Shown in pieces: positions 41,970-50,404 of a stretch of DNA of 62,102 nt; the stretch's first letter is position 1, and every line of letters begins with the position of its first letter. This DNA comes from an uncultured Oscillospiraceae bacterium (GTDB lineage Bacteria > Bacillota > Clostridia > Oscillospirales > Acutalibacteraceae). Location of the stretch: positions 1 through 62,102 of the forward strand of contig UQFM01000004.1 of NCBI GenBank assembly GCA_900540295.1, given 5' to 3'. The notes below the pieces were generated by a model that saw only the letters and a list, made by a program, of their open reading frames with translations, did no database searches and had not been told where the DNA came from. A program made the translations under genes and the position numbers.

Positions 41970-42006
41970 ACCCCCGCCTTCTGCATGAAAGGGCGGGGGT
42001 ATATTT
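41970..42006 (+). terminator. Intrinsic terminator after the metallophosphoesterase gene
   Basis: ACCCCCGCC (41970-41978) pairs with GGCGGGGGT (41992-42000), followed by ATATTTTT. Confidence 0.85.
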
Positions 42007-42135
42007 TTGCAAAATATACATTCATAGACAGAGACTACTCGGTAAATCCGTTTTTCCGCTCTTGCCTCTGCCTGTCTGTTTGTGCTACAATATATTGTAA
42101 TATCCCATCCTAAAAAGCTAAAAAGGAGCGTGCGT

Positions 42136-43092
42136 ATGAAAATTGTGATTCTGGACGGGTTTACCACGAACCCCGGCGACCTTTCCTGGGATTGGCTTCG
42201 GGAATACGGCGAACTGACGGCGTATGACCGCACGAAAAAGGAAGAAATTGTTCCGCGCTGTCGGGATGCGGAGATTGTCATTACCAATAAAACGCCGCTT
42301 ACGCGCGTCGAAATTGACGGGATGCCGAAGCTCCGTTTTGTCGCGCTTCTGTCCACGGGCTACAACATCGCGGACGGCGCATATTTGCGCGAAAAGGGAA
42401 TTCCGCTCGTGAATATCCCCTCGTATTCCACGAATGCCGTGGCACAGCTGGTATTTTCGTTTATAACGGCGTTCACCAATGCCGTGGCGCTTCATTCCGA
42501 GGCGGTACATAACGGCGAATGGACAGTTTGCCCCGATTTTTGCTTTTGGAAAACGCCGCTGTCGGAATTGCAGGGCAAAACGCTCGGAATTGTAGGCTTC
42601 GGCAAAATCGGGCAAAAGGTCGCGGACATTGCCGCCGCGTTTGATATGCAGGTTTTGGCGGTGTCGGGGCATAAAACCGACCAAAGCGCGCGCAGGAATT
42701 TTCGGTGGGCGGATTTGGATACCCTCGCACGGGAATCCGATTTTATCAGTCTGCACTGTCCGCTGACTGCAAAGACGGAAGGGCTTGTAGACGCGGAATT
42801 TTTATCGAAATGCAAAAAAACAGCCTACCTGATTAACACTTCGCGCGGGCCTGTGGTGGACGGGCAGGCACTCTCCGATGCGCTGAACAGTGGCAAAATT
42901 GCGGGTGCGGGACTGGACGTTCTGACCGTCGAACCGCCGCGGGCAGACGACCCGCTGTTACACGCGAAAAACTGCCTGATTACGCCGCACATTGCGTGGG
43001 CGGGCTTTGAAACCCGCGCAAGGCTGATGTCAATTTTAAAAGACAATTTTGCCGCGTTTTTCCGCGGCGAACCGATACACGTTGTCAACTAA
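42136..43092 (+). CDS. D-2-hydroxyacid dehydrogenase
   Basis: 318 residues. The NAD-binding motif GIVGFGKIGQKVADIA is at about residues 152-167. The catalytic arginine is in INTSRGPVVDG near 234, the glutamate in LTVEPPRADDPL near 264, and the histidine in ITPHIAWAG near 286. Family members reduce hydroxypyruvate, glyoxylate or other 2-ketoacids; the length and motifs fit the glycerate dehydrogenase/hydroxypyruvate reductase group, but the substrate is not certain. ATG 42136 has AAAAGGAG about 8 bases upstream. It leads a three-gene unit with GH4 and PfkB proteins, suggesting sugar-acid or glycoside catabolism. Confidence 0.9.
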   Translation: MKIVILDGFTTNPGDLSWDWLREYGELTAYDRTKKEEIVPRCRDAEIVITNKTPLTRVEIDGMPKLRFVALLSTGYNIADGAYLREKGIPLVNIPSYSTNAVAQLVFSFITAFTNAVALHSEAVHNGEWTVCPDFCFWKTPLSELQGKTLGIVGFGKIGQKVADIAAAFDMQVLAVSGHKTDQSARRNFRWADLDTLARESDFISLHCPLTAKTEGLVDAEFLSKCKKTAYLINTSRGPVVDGQALSDALNSGKIAGAGLDVLTVEPPRADDPLLHAKNCLITPHIAWAGFETRARLMSILKDNFAAFFRGEPIHVVN

Positions 43093-43120
43093 AGAAAAAT
43101 CCCGATAAGGAGTGCAGAAT

Positions 43121-44485
43121 ATGAAACTAACCGTTATCGGCGGGGGCGGTGTGCGCTCGCTGTTTTTGGCGCGGAGCATTGCCGCACGCGCAAAGGGCTT
43201 GGGAATCCGCGAGCTCGTGTTTATGGACAACGACGCAAAAAAACTGCGTATTTACGGCACGCTTGCGCGGGAGACCGCAAAACGCATTGACCCCGATTTA
43301 GACTTCGTTTTAACCGAAAATGCCGCGTCGGCAATTCAGGATGCAGACTATGTGATTACGACGATTCGCGTCGGCGGCGACGATATGCGCGTGCGCGATG
43401 AACGGATTGCACTCTCCCACGGTGTGCTGGGGCAGGAGACTACGGGCGCGGCGGGGCTTTCCTTTGCCATGCGCTCCGTGGCGGCGCTGTGCGAATACTG
43501 TGAACTTGTGAAACGTCTCGCAAAGCCGAACTGCAAAATATTCAATTTCACAAATCCTGCGGGCGTTGTCAGCCAAACGCTTCGCGATATGGGATATGAT
43601 TTTACATACGGCATCTGCGATGCGCCGTCAGGGATGCTCCGAAGCTTCGAGAAGCTGTACGGTGCGCCCGAAGGAAGCGCGGCAGGTGAAGTGTACGGCT
43701 TAAATCACCTGTCCTATTTTTCGTCTGTCACCGTAAACGGCAGAGAGGTGCTCCGCGAGCTTATCGAAAATCCGCGCGCATACAAAGAAACGGATATGCG
43801 CTATTTTTCCCCCGACCTTTTAAAAAGCCGCCATGCCGTTTTAAACGAGTATCTGTATTATTTTTATTACCGCGAACAGGCGGTGGAAAATATTTTAAAC
43901 GCAAAAAGCACGCGCGGCGAACAAATTGCCGACATCAACCGCCGTATGACGGCGGCGCTGGAAAATATCGATATTGAAAAGGATTTCGAGCGGGCGCTGG
44001 AGATTTTCGAGCAGTATTACGGAGAGCGCGAAAACAATTATATGGCGGCGGAAACGGGCGTGCGCCGTGAAACGCCATGGCATTTTGACATCTTCGGCAA
44101 GGATGACGGCGGTTACGCGGGCGTGGCGTTACGTTATATCGAATTGGAGCAGACAGGCAAACGCGGCAGTATGATTTTATGCGTGCCGAACGGCAGTGCA
44201 ATTGAGGGACTTCTGCCGACGGACATTGTAGAAATCACCTGTGATATCACCGAAAACGGCGCAGTGCCGCATCATTTCGGCGCGGTGGATGCACAGAATT
44301 TAGAGCTGATTCACCGCGTCAAGATCTATGAACGCCTTGCTTCCCGCGCCATCCGCGAAAAAAGCGTGCAGGCGGCAGTGGAAGCACTCACACTGCACCC
44401 GCTTGTGAACAGCTATTCTTTGGCGAAAAAGCTGATTGCAGAATATTTGGAACTTAACAAAGATTATACGAAGGGGTGGGCGTAA
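43121..44485 (+). CDS. GH4 family glycosidase (6-phospho-glycosidase type)
   Basis: 454 residues. GH4 enzymes use NAD+ and a divalent metal and cleave by an oxidation-elimination mechanism. The N-terminal Rossmann motif is VIGGGGVRS. The metal-binding cysteine and histidine are in GICDAPSG (near 171) and GLNHLSYF (near 201). NFTNPAG near 147 is a family mark. The cysteine motif is closer to the CNxP type of 6-phospho-beta-glucosidases than to the CH type of alpha-galactosidases or alpha-glucuronidases. ATG 43121 has AAGGAG 8 bases upstream. The coupled PfkB gene (TAATG overlap) supports a role in sugar catabolism. Confidence 0.88.
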   Translation: MKLTVIGGGGVRSLFLARSIAARAKGLGIRELVFMDNDAKKLRIYGTLARETAKRIDPDLDFVLTENAASAIQDADYVITTIRVGGDDMRVRDERIALSHGVLGQETTGAAGLSFAMRSVAALCEYCELVKRLAKPNCKIFNFTNPAGVVSQTLRDMGYDFTYGICDAPSGMLRSFEKLYGAPEGSAAGEVYGLNHLSYFSSVTVNGREVLRELIENPRAYKETDMRYFSPDLLKSRHAVLNEYLYYFYYREQAVENILNAKSTRGEQIADINRRMTAALENIDIEKDFERALEIFEQYYGERENNYMAAETGVRRETPWHFDIFGKDDGGYAGVALRYIELEQTGKRGSMILCVPNGSAIEGLLPTDIVEITCDITENGAVPHHFGAVDAQNLELIHRVKIYERLASRAIREKSVQAAVEALTLHPLVNSYSLAKKLIAEYLELNKDYTKGWA

Positions 44486-45393
44486 TGGCTTTTTGTGCAG
44501 GTGCAGGCGCAACCAATGTAGATTTGTTATATAAAGGCTTTCCGCGGCTGCCGAAGCTGGGGGAAGAACTGTACTGTGACGAATTTTCGTTACAGCTCGG
44601 CGGGGGACTGCCCGCCACGCTGATTAACCTCGGGCGGCTCGGCGTTTCGGCGCGGATTGCAACGGAGCTGGGCAAGGATATGTTTTCGGAATTTGCAAAA
44701 TCGAAATTCCGCGAAAACGGTGTAGAGCCTGTGAATTTGTATGACGGCGAGAAAATCCCGCTGAATATCACCTCGGCAATCATTTTGCCCGCCGACAGGA
44801 CATTTTTTACTTACGGGAAAGGCAGCATTGACCCGTCGGATGCGGCAAAGGAAGCCTTTTACCGAATGGCAACGGGCGCAAAGGTTGTGCTGATGCATCC
44901 GGGCGGATTCTTGCCCGTCTACCGCCGCTTGAAAGCGGAAGGCACAAAATTGGTTTTGGATACAGGCTGGGATGACGAGCTGTCCTTCTCGAAATACGGC
45001 GCATATTTAGAGCTTGCCGATTACTACACGCCGAACCGCAAGGAAGCGATGCAGATAACGGGTGCATCCTCGCCCGAAGCGGCGGCGGAACAGCTTCGCG
45101 CTTATTTTGACCGCGTGGTTGTCAAGGTGGACAAGGACGGCTGTATCGGCATAGACGGCGGCGAAAAATTCTTTGTGCCGAGCGTAGATGAATTTCAAAA
45201 CGAAGATTCCACAGGTGCGGGCGACGCATTCTTAGCGGGCTTTGTATACGGTCTGATGCACGACTGCCCCCTGCGGCAGTGTATTGCGTACGGCAACATT
45301 ACGGGCGGCAAAGCCGTAACCGCTGTCGGCGCGCTTTCCGCCTATTTGACAGAAGCGGAATTGCAGGCGTATTACGGGAAATATTACAGATAA
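44485..45393 (+). CDS. PfkB family carbohydrate kinase
   Basis: 302 residues of the ribokinase fold. The N-terminal glycine-rich segment is LGGGLPATLINLGRLG near 36, YYTPNRKEA near 183 is a mid-domain mark, and the C-terminal signature EDSTGAGDAFLAGF near 243, with the catalytic aspartate in GAGD, is complete. It phosphorylates a sugar or sugar acid with ATP; 2-keto-3-deoxygluconate or fructose kinases are the nearest guesses. ATG 44485 overlaps the GH4 stop by one base (TAATG). A long terminator hairpin follows. Confidence 0.9.
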   Translation: MAFCAGAGATNVDLLYKGFPRLPKLGEELYCDEFSLQLGGGLPATLINLGRLGVSARIATELGKDMFSEFAKSKFRENGVEPVNLYDGEKIPLNITSAIILPADRTFFTYGKGSIDPSDAAKEAFYRMATGAKVVLMHPGGFLPVYRRLKAEGTKLVLDTGWDDELSFSKYGAYLELADYYTPNRKEAMQITGASSPEAAAEQLRAYFDRVVVKVDKDGCIGIDGGEKFFVPSVDEFQNEDSTGAGDAFLAGFVYGLMHDCPLRQCIAYGNITGGKAVTAVGALSAYLTEAELQAYYGKYYR

Positions 45394-45399
45394 AAGACT

Positions 45400-45439
45400 A
45401 AAAAGGACTGCTGTACGATTTTGTACAGCAGTCCTTTTT
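45400..45439. terminator. Bidirectional terminator between PfkB and nfo genes
   Basis: A perfect 17-base inverted repeat AAAAAGGACTGCTGTAC / GTACAGCAGTCCTTTTT with a GATTTT loop. It serves the rightward kinase gene and the leftward nfo gene, whose stop codon overlaps its edge. Confidence 0.92.
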
Positions 45440-46286
45440 ATCCGATTTTTTCAACGGCCTCCCACAGAACGGCGATTTCTGCGGCATGACCCGCTGTGTC
45501 TGTCGGGGTTTCCAAGGTAAACGGCAGTCCGCGCAATGCGGGGTGGGTGACGGCGCGCAAAAGCGCGTCAAAACCGATTTCGCCCTGCCCGATTAAGGCG
45601 TGACGGTCTTTGTGACTGCCGCGTGCGTTTAGGCTGTCGTTTAAGTGCACAGCCTTGAGCTTTTCGAGTCCGATTACACGGTCAAATTCTGTCAGAACAC
45701 CGTCTAAGTCGTTCCCGATGTCATAGCCTGCATCCCAAACGTGGCAGGTGTCCAGGCACACGCCGACTTTCTCAGGATGTTCGACGCGGTCTAAAATCGC
45801 CCGAAGTTCCTGAAAATCCCGTCCGACCTCGCTCCCCTTGCCCGACATGGTTTCCAGCAAAATCGTTGTGTGCAGTTCGGGGGTAATCAGGCGGTTCAGC
45901 AGTTCGGCGATTTCCGCGACCGCAATTTCAAGCGGCTGTTTCAGCCGTGAACCCGGATGAAAGTTATAAAGATTGCCCGGAATATGCTCCATTCTTTGCA
46001 AGTCATCCGCGAACATTTCCTCTGCAAGCCCGCGGATGTGCGCATCAGGGGAGCAGGGATTGAGCGTGTACGGCGCATGTGCAATCACAGGCGCAAAGCT
46101 GTTGTCTGTAAGCAGTGTGCGGAATGCCGCCATATCGTCGGGGTCAAGTGCTTTCGCCTTTGCTCCGCGCGGATTCCGCAGGAAGAACTGCATCGTGTTC
46201 ATCTGCGCCGAAAGTGCTTCTTTGCCCATTTTATAAAACCCTTTGGCACAGGAAAGATGCGCGCCTAAAAATAACTTTTCGTTCAT
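45438..46286 (-). CDS. nfo: Deoxyribonuclease IV (endonuclease IV)
   Basis: 282 residues. This AP endonuclease cuts the phosphodiester bond 5' of abasic sites in base excision repair, using three zinc ions in a TIM barrel. Metal-ligand segments visible include GAHLSCAKGF near 8, HAPYTLNPCSP near 70, FHPGS near 109, LLETMSGKG near 143, GVCLDTCHVWDAGYD near 178, VHLNDSLNARGSHKDRH near 213 and LETPTD near 261. It is the last gene of a leftward group with Sua5 and a TPR protein. Confidence 0.95.
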   Translation of the reverse strand: MNEKLFLGAHLSCAKGFYKMGKEALSAQMNTMQFFLRNPRGAKAKALDPDDMAAFRTLLTDNSFAPVIAHAPYTLNPCSPDAHIRGLAEEMFADDLQRMEHIPGNLYNFHPGSRLKQPLEIAVAEIAELLNRLITPELHTTILLETMSGKGSEVGRDFQELRAILDRVEHPEKVGVCLDTCHVWDAGYDIGNDLDGVLTEFDRVIGLEKLKAVHLNDSLNARGSHKDRHALIGQGEIGFDALLRAVTHPALRGLPFTLETPTDTAGHAAEIAVLWEAVEKIG

Positions 46287-46289
46287 TGT

Positions 46290-47330
46290 TTATTCCTCTG
46301 TCAAATCAATCAAGTGGAATCCCGCCGCGCGAATCAGCCGATTATAGACCGCCAAACCCACGCCGTCTAAAGACGGACACCGTGCATAGACGGTTTTCGC
46401 ACCTAACGAATCTAATTCCCGTAATGCGTCAAACAGGCGGTTTGCCTGTTCGCTGTCGCTTTCTGCCGCGCCGTAGGGAACCGCGTGCGGAAAATACCGC
46501 TCCTCACCCGCAAAGCAAAGCACAAAGGCATCCGCCGCCTGTTCAGCAACATATTGACGGAACTGCGCCAAAGACCCGCGCACAATCGTAATATCGGCAC
46601 GCGGCGCGTAATGTTTGTATTTCATACCGGGGGAAGCGGCTTTTTCACCCGCCTTTAATTGATGCAAAACCGCGTCGTCCACCTCGACCGCACCCAAAAC
46701 AGCGCGAAGCTGTTCCACTGTCACGCCGCCCGGGCGCAAGACGCGCGGCACTTCGGTGCACAGTGTAATGACCGTAGATTCCACGCCGACCCGACTGCCG
46801 CCGCCGTCCAAAATCAGCGGTATGCGCCCCTGCATATCGTCAAAAACCGTCCTGGCATTTGTAGGGCTGGGACTGCCCGAAAGGTTCGCACTCGGTGCGG
46901 CAAGCGGTACGCCCGCCCGCGCAATAACTGCCCGTGCCACAGAATGCGATGGCATACGCACAGCAACAGACGGCAGTCCTGCCGATACCGCATCGGGAAT
47001 TCTACTGCTTTTCGGCAAAATGATGGTCAGCGGCCCCGGCCAAAACGCGTCCGCTAATTTTTTCGCCGCTTCGGGCACGGCGGACACCAATTCGCGGATT
47101 TCTTCAAACGCCGAAATATGCACAATCAGCGGATTGTCCTGCGGTCTGCCTTTGGCTTTGAAAATTTTTGCAACCGCTTTTTCATCAAAGGCGTTTGCCG
47201 CCAAGCCGTACACCGTTTCCGTCGGAATCCCGACCACCTCGCCCACACGCAAAAGCGCCGCCGCACTGTCAATGGATTCTGTATTCAGTTCGTTACCGCC
47301 CGTCAGTGCGGGCAAAATTTCAGTTTGCAT
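46290..47330 (-). CDS. Threonylcarbamoyl-AMP synthase, long Sua5 form
   Basis: 346 residues. It makes threonylcarbamoyl-AMP from threonine, bicarbonate and ATP, the first step to the t6A modification at position 37 of ANN-decoding tRNAs. The YrdC domain (about residues 15-205) has GIPTETVYGLAANA, IFKAKGRPQDNPL and RMPSHSVARAVIARAG; the Sua5-specific C-terminal domain follows after SPGMKYKHYAPRA. It lies 3 bases from nfo and overlaps the TPR gene by 11 bases. Confidence 0.94.
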   Translation of the reverse strand: MQTEILPALTGGNELNTESIDSAAALLRVGEVVGIPTETVYGLAANAFDEKAVAKIFKAKGRPQDNPLIVHISAFEEIRELVSAVPEAAKKLADAFWPGPLTIILPKSSRIPDAVSAGLPSVAVRMPSHSVARAVIARAGVPLAAPSANLSGSPSPTNARTVFDDMQGRIPLILDGGGSRVGVESTVITLCTEVPRVLRPGGVTVEQLRAVLGAVEVDDAVLHQLKAGEKAASPGMKYKHYAPRADITIVRGSLAQFRQYVAEQAADAFVLCFAGEERYFPHAVPYGAAESDSEQANRLFDALRELDSLGAKTVYARCPSLDGVGLAVYNRLIRAAGFHLIDLTEE

Positions 47331-48204
47331 TTTGTTCCCTTATTTTATTTAAATAATATTTTGCTTCCTGTGTATAAAATGTATCTTTGCCGTGTGCATA
47401 TACATATGCATAGGCGCGCTGTGCTTCTGCATAATCCCCCTGTACATATGCTGTCCAACCCCGCAACCGTTCCACAGCCGTCTGTTCCAAAGGCACTTGC
47501 TGTGCTTTCGGTGCAGGCATTTCCGCAAAAATTTTTGCCATCGGCGCGGGATTTCCGCATTTTAATTCTAATTTTGCGCGGGTACACGCGTTTAAATTTT
47601 CTTCGATAATTGCCTGCTTTTTTGGATTGCGCCGAATCTGACGGCGCACCGCTTCCAAAGTCGCCTGCATTGCGTTTTGCGCGGCGTGCGCATCACCCTT
47701 TTCTGCGAAGCTATCTGCCAAATCACTGCATATAATGGGATGCACGCCTTTCGGCACGGATTTTTTGTGTTTTGTAGAAAGCAGATTTTGATACAACTCA
47801 ATTGCACGGTCAAACTCGCCGATGAGCATATACAGCGGCGCAACAGAAAGCACATAATCAAGGTATGTGTCGGCGTGTCGGCGCTTAGAAAAGTCGATTC
47901 CCGCGTAAAGTTCTTCATAAATTTGAAGAATTTCGCGGACAGATATTTCCTGTTTGAATAAGTTTTTGAGTGTTTTTGTTCCCCGATGCTCTAAAAACAT
48001 CTGCACGGCAATCAGAACGCCAATCGGTACGAATATGCAAATATGTAATACAGTTCCGTATACCGTGTGCCGAATTTCGGCTTCAAACAGAATCCAGAGC
48101 AGAAAGTATACAGCCAAGAGCAAATACATAAGGATTTGCCAATAGAGCGGATGGTGCAAAGTCCATTTGTAGCGTTCCAAATTTTTCTTTTCCTGCACAG
48201 ACAT
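47320..48204 (-). CDS. Membrane protein with TPR-like helical domain
   Basis: 294 residues, not recognised as a named protein. Two hydrophobic segments at about residues 21-42 (PLYWQILMYLLLAVYFLLWI) and 50-70 form an N-terminal hairpin. The rest is alpha-helical with TPR-like pairs, e.g. LYMLIGEFDRAIELYQNLL near 125, SDLADSFAEKGDAHAAQNAM near 160, and YVQGDYAEAQRAYAYVY near 253. Cytoplasmic TPR domains usually hold partner proteins. It leads the leftward group with Sua5 and nfo and overlaps Sua5 by 11 bases. No function can be proposed. Confidence 0.7.
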   Translation of the reverse strand: MSVQEKKNLERYKWTLHHPLYWQILMYLLLAVYFLLWILFEAEIRHTVYGTVLHICIFVPIGVLIAVQMFLEHRGTKTLKNLFKQEISVREILQIYEELYAGIDFSKRRHADTYLDYVLSVAPLYMLIGEFDRAIELYQNLLSTKHKKSVPKGVHPIICSDLADSFAEKGDAHAAQNAMQATLEAVRRQIRRNPKKQAIIEENLNACTRAKLELKCGNPAPMAKIFAEMPAPKAQQVPLEQTAVERLRGWTAYVQGDYAEAQRAYAYVYAHGKDTFYTQEAKYYLNKIREQNAN

Positions 48205-48239
48205 TTCGGTTATCTCCTTAACGGTTATATATTACAGAG

Positions 48240-48450
48240 GTGCGCTTTCGCGTCCGCCCCTACGTTCTGCGCAAATTTGTCATTCTGAGGCGAAGCCGAA
48301 GAATCTCCCACGGCATACAGGGTGGGTCTGCAACCAGTCCAACCTTGCGCGGGCGATTCGTGAATCGCCCCTACAGGCGTGTGCGATGCCGTTAGATTGT
48401 GCGGTTTTTGCGGGCGAACGCAGTTCGCCCCTACGGTTTGTGAAATTGTT
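48240..48450. repeat. Intergenic repeat block, mostly reverse orientation
   Basis: Reverse family A hairpins end in CCCCTAC at about 48262 (partial), 48373 (ATTC/GAAT arms) and 48433 (GAAC/GTTC arms). A reverse family B unit is at 48274-48312 (TGTCATTCTGAG to GAAGAATCTC). The block sits between the uppP and TPR genes, both leftward. Confidence 0.8.
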
Positions 48451-48499
48451 TTACATACCGTAGGAACAGCCCCCACGGCAATCCGTTCCGCATAAAGAC

Positions 48500-49333
48500 T
48501 TATCCCAACGCCGCACGGATGGCGAAATAGGCAATCACCACCGCGCCCAAAACGATTCTGTACCAGCCGAACACCTTGAAATCGTGCTTTTTGATGTAGT
48601 TCATTAAGAATTTGATAATCACGACGGAGACCGCGAACGCTACGACCATGCCGACTGCCAAAATCGCGATTTCCATACCCGTATAGTGGAAGCCGTATTT
48701 CACGAGCTTCAAAGCGCTTGCACCGAACATCACAGGCACGGCAAGGAAAAACGTGTACTCCGCCGCAACAGTGCGCGACACGCCCAAAAGCAGTGCGCCG
48801 AGAATGGTTGCGCCCGAACGCGAGGTACCGGGGAATACGGCGGCAATCAGCTGGAAAAGCCCGATATAAAACGCTACGGGGTAGGTAATTTCCGCAATCG
48901 AATGGATTTTCGGCGTTTTCTTTTTGTTGATGTTTTCAATAATAATGAAGCAAATACCGACCAAAATCAGCATCACCGAAACGGTTTGCCAGTTGTAAAA
49001 CAGTTCTTCCAGCTTTTCGTCAAACAGCAGTCCCACGATTGCCGCAGGCACACAGGAAACAATGACCTTGAACCACATCGTGAAGATGGGCTTCTTAATC
49101 AGTAATTTCTTTTCCTGCACGCCGAACGGCCACAGCTTTTTCCAAAACAGCAGCACGACCGCCAAAATCGCACCCAACTGAATAACCACCAAAAACATGC
49201 TTTTAAATTCGGGCGTCACATTGAGATGTAAAAATTCATCGACCAAAATCATGTGTCCCGTACTGCTGATGGGCAGCCATTCTGTGATACCCTCGACAAT
49301 GCCGAGGACAATCGCTTTTAAAATTTCAAGCAT
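48500..49333 (-). CDS. uppP: Undecaprenyl-diphosphate phosphatase
   Basis: 277 residues with about eight hydrophobic segments. UppP removes a phosphate from undecaprenyl diphosphate to regenerate the lipid carrier for peptidoglycan and other wall polymers, and gives bacitracin tolerance. The two catalytic repeats are visible: VEGITEWLPISSTGHMILVD (residues 13-32) and FPGTSRSGATILGALLLG near 165-182, with the conserved glutamate, serines and arginine. The CTTTGGAGGATAC leader supplies a GGAGG. Confidence 0.96.
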   Translation of the reverse strand: MLEILKAIVLGIVEGITEWLPISSTGHMILVDEFLHLNVTPEFKSMFLVVIQLGAILAVVLLFWKKLWPFGVQEKKLLIKKPIFTMWFKVIVSCVPAAIVGLLFDEKLEELFYNWQTVSVMLILVGICFIIIENINKKKTPKIHSIAEITYPVAFYIGLFQLIAAVFPGTSRSGATILGALLLGVSRTVAAEYTFFLAVPVMFGASALKLVKYGFHYTGMEIAILAVGMVVAFAVSVVIIKFLMNYIKKHDFKVFGWYRIVLGAVVIAYFAIRAALG

Positions 49334-49484
49334 AGCCTGTATCCTCCAAAGTTTTTTTAATGCGAAATTTTTCTCCTTTCAGTATAACAAAGTTTACGCG
49401 AAAAGAAAACCGAAATTGCAATTTTGTTACATTTTATTTTGCGGACGAATACAGCCGCCCCTGCGATTGGCACAATCCGATGCG

Positions 49485-49497
49485 TACGAAATAAAAA
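49485..49497 (+). repeat. Partial motif F copy
   Basis: TACGAAATAAAAA with a GATGCG before it; the upstream arm is not recognisable. It lies 134 bases before the VTT-domain gene in the same orientation, just after a decayed family A remnant (GCCGCCCCTGCG, about 49454). Confidence 0.5.
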
Positions 49498-49514
49498 TTT
49501 CTTTCCCGAATTTA

Positions 49515-49543
49515 TTGACCGAAAGCGGAATTTGTTATAAAAT
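49515..49543 (+). promoter_or_regulatory. Candidate promoter of the VTT-galK unit
   Basis: TTGACC (49515-49520), 17 bases, TAAAAT (49538-49543). Confidence 0.4.
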
Positions 49544-49631
49544 TAGGAATATATATACTCGTGTTGTATGCCCTGTTTTGGGGGCAGTATACTATAGTTT
49601 ATATAAGTTGTATATCGCAAACGGAAAGGCG

Positions 49632-50390
49632 GTGGTACTGCTGGCTCGTAAAAAACTGAACCGAAAAAAGCTTTTAAACCTTTTAGGCGGTATACTGCTC
49701 ATTTTGGCGGCAGTACTGTTAGCCGTAGGCTGGCTGTTTCAAGACCCGACTTTCCTGGAGCATTACGGGGATATTATGAACCGCCTTGCGGAATTTGAAT
49801 ATGCGGTTGCCGCCATTCCGAATAAATGGCTGGTTATCGTGGTCATTCTGCTTATATATCTGTCAAAATCCTTTATTCCCCTGCCCATTTCCGCCGTCTG
49901 CGTTATCGCGGGTATCGCGTTCCCCACACCGTACGCGATTTTGATTAACATTACGGGCATGCTTCTGCTTTTGGGGGTAAAATATTTTTGGGGCAAATAC
50001 CTCGGCGGCGGCATTGTGCACCGATTTTTAACGCGCAACAAAGACGTAGACCGTATTCTCAACAAAGCCGACAACAAAGCGAAGGCGGGGCTGTTGTTCG
50101 CTTTCCGCTTAGTGCCGAGCTTTCCTGTTAATACCATCAGCCAGGTATACGGCGCGATGCGGTTTGACTTTCGGCAGTATCTGCTGTTTTCGCTTTTGGG
50201 CTTTATGCCGAAAATCGTATCTTACAGCTTTATCGGCCGAAACGTATTCAATCCGTTCTCCATGGCGTTCATTTTGCCGTTCGTGATTCTGTTCACCATT
50301 TCGGGACTTTCCCTGTTCGGCATCAACAAGCTTATCGAATTCTATAACAGCAACTTCAAAAATAAAGACACACCGCTCGAAAAGAGCTGA
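49632..50390 (+). CDS. VTT-domain (TVP38/DedA-like) membrane protein
   Basis: About 252 residues. Hydrophobic segments at roughly 13-35, 65-90, 98-115, 165-190 and 205-230 and the segment FRLVPSFPVNTISQVYGAM near 157 are those of the SNARE-associated/TVP38 group, some members of which are lipid scramblases. The start is uncertain: I chose GTG 49632 with AAAGG just upstream, but this spacing is short and the CTG codons at 49638 or 49641 (before ARKKLNRKKLL) could be used. The frame also extends further upstream without a good start. galK follows after 14 bases. Confidence 0.8.
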   Translation: MVLLARKKLNRKKLLNLLGGILLILAAVLLAVGWLFQDPTFLEHYGDIMNRLAEFEYAVAAIPNKWLVIVVILLIYLSKSFIPLPISAVCVIAGIAFPTPYAILINITGMLLLLGVKYFWGKYLGGGIVHRFLTRNKDVDRILNKADNKAKAGLLFAFRLVPSFPVNTISQVYGAMRFDFRQYLLFSLLGFMPKIVSYSFIGRNVFNPFSMAFILPFVILFTISGLSLFGINKLIEFYNSNFKNKDTPLEKS

Positions 50391-50404
50391 AAGGATGTTT
50401 CTCT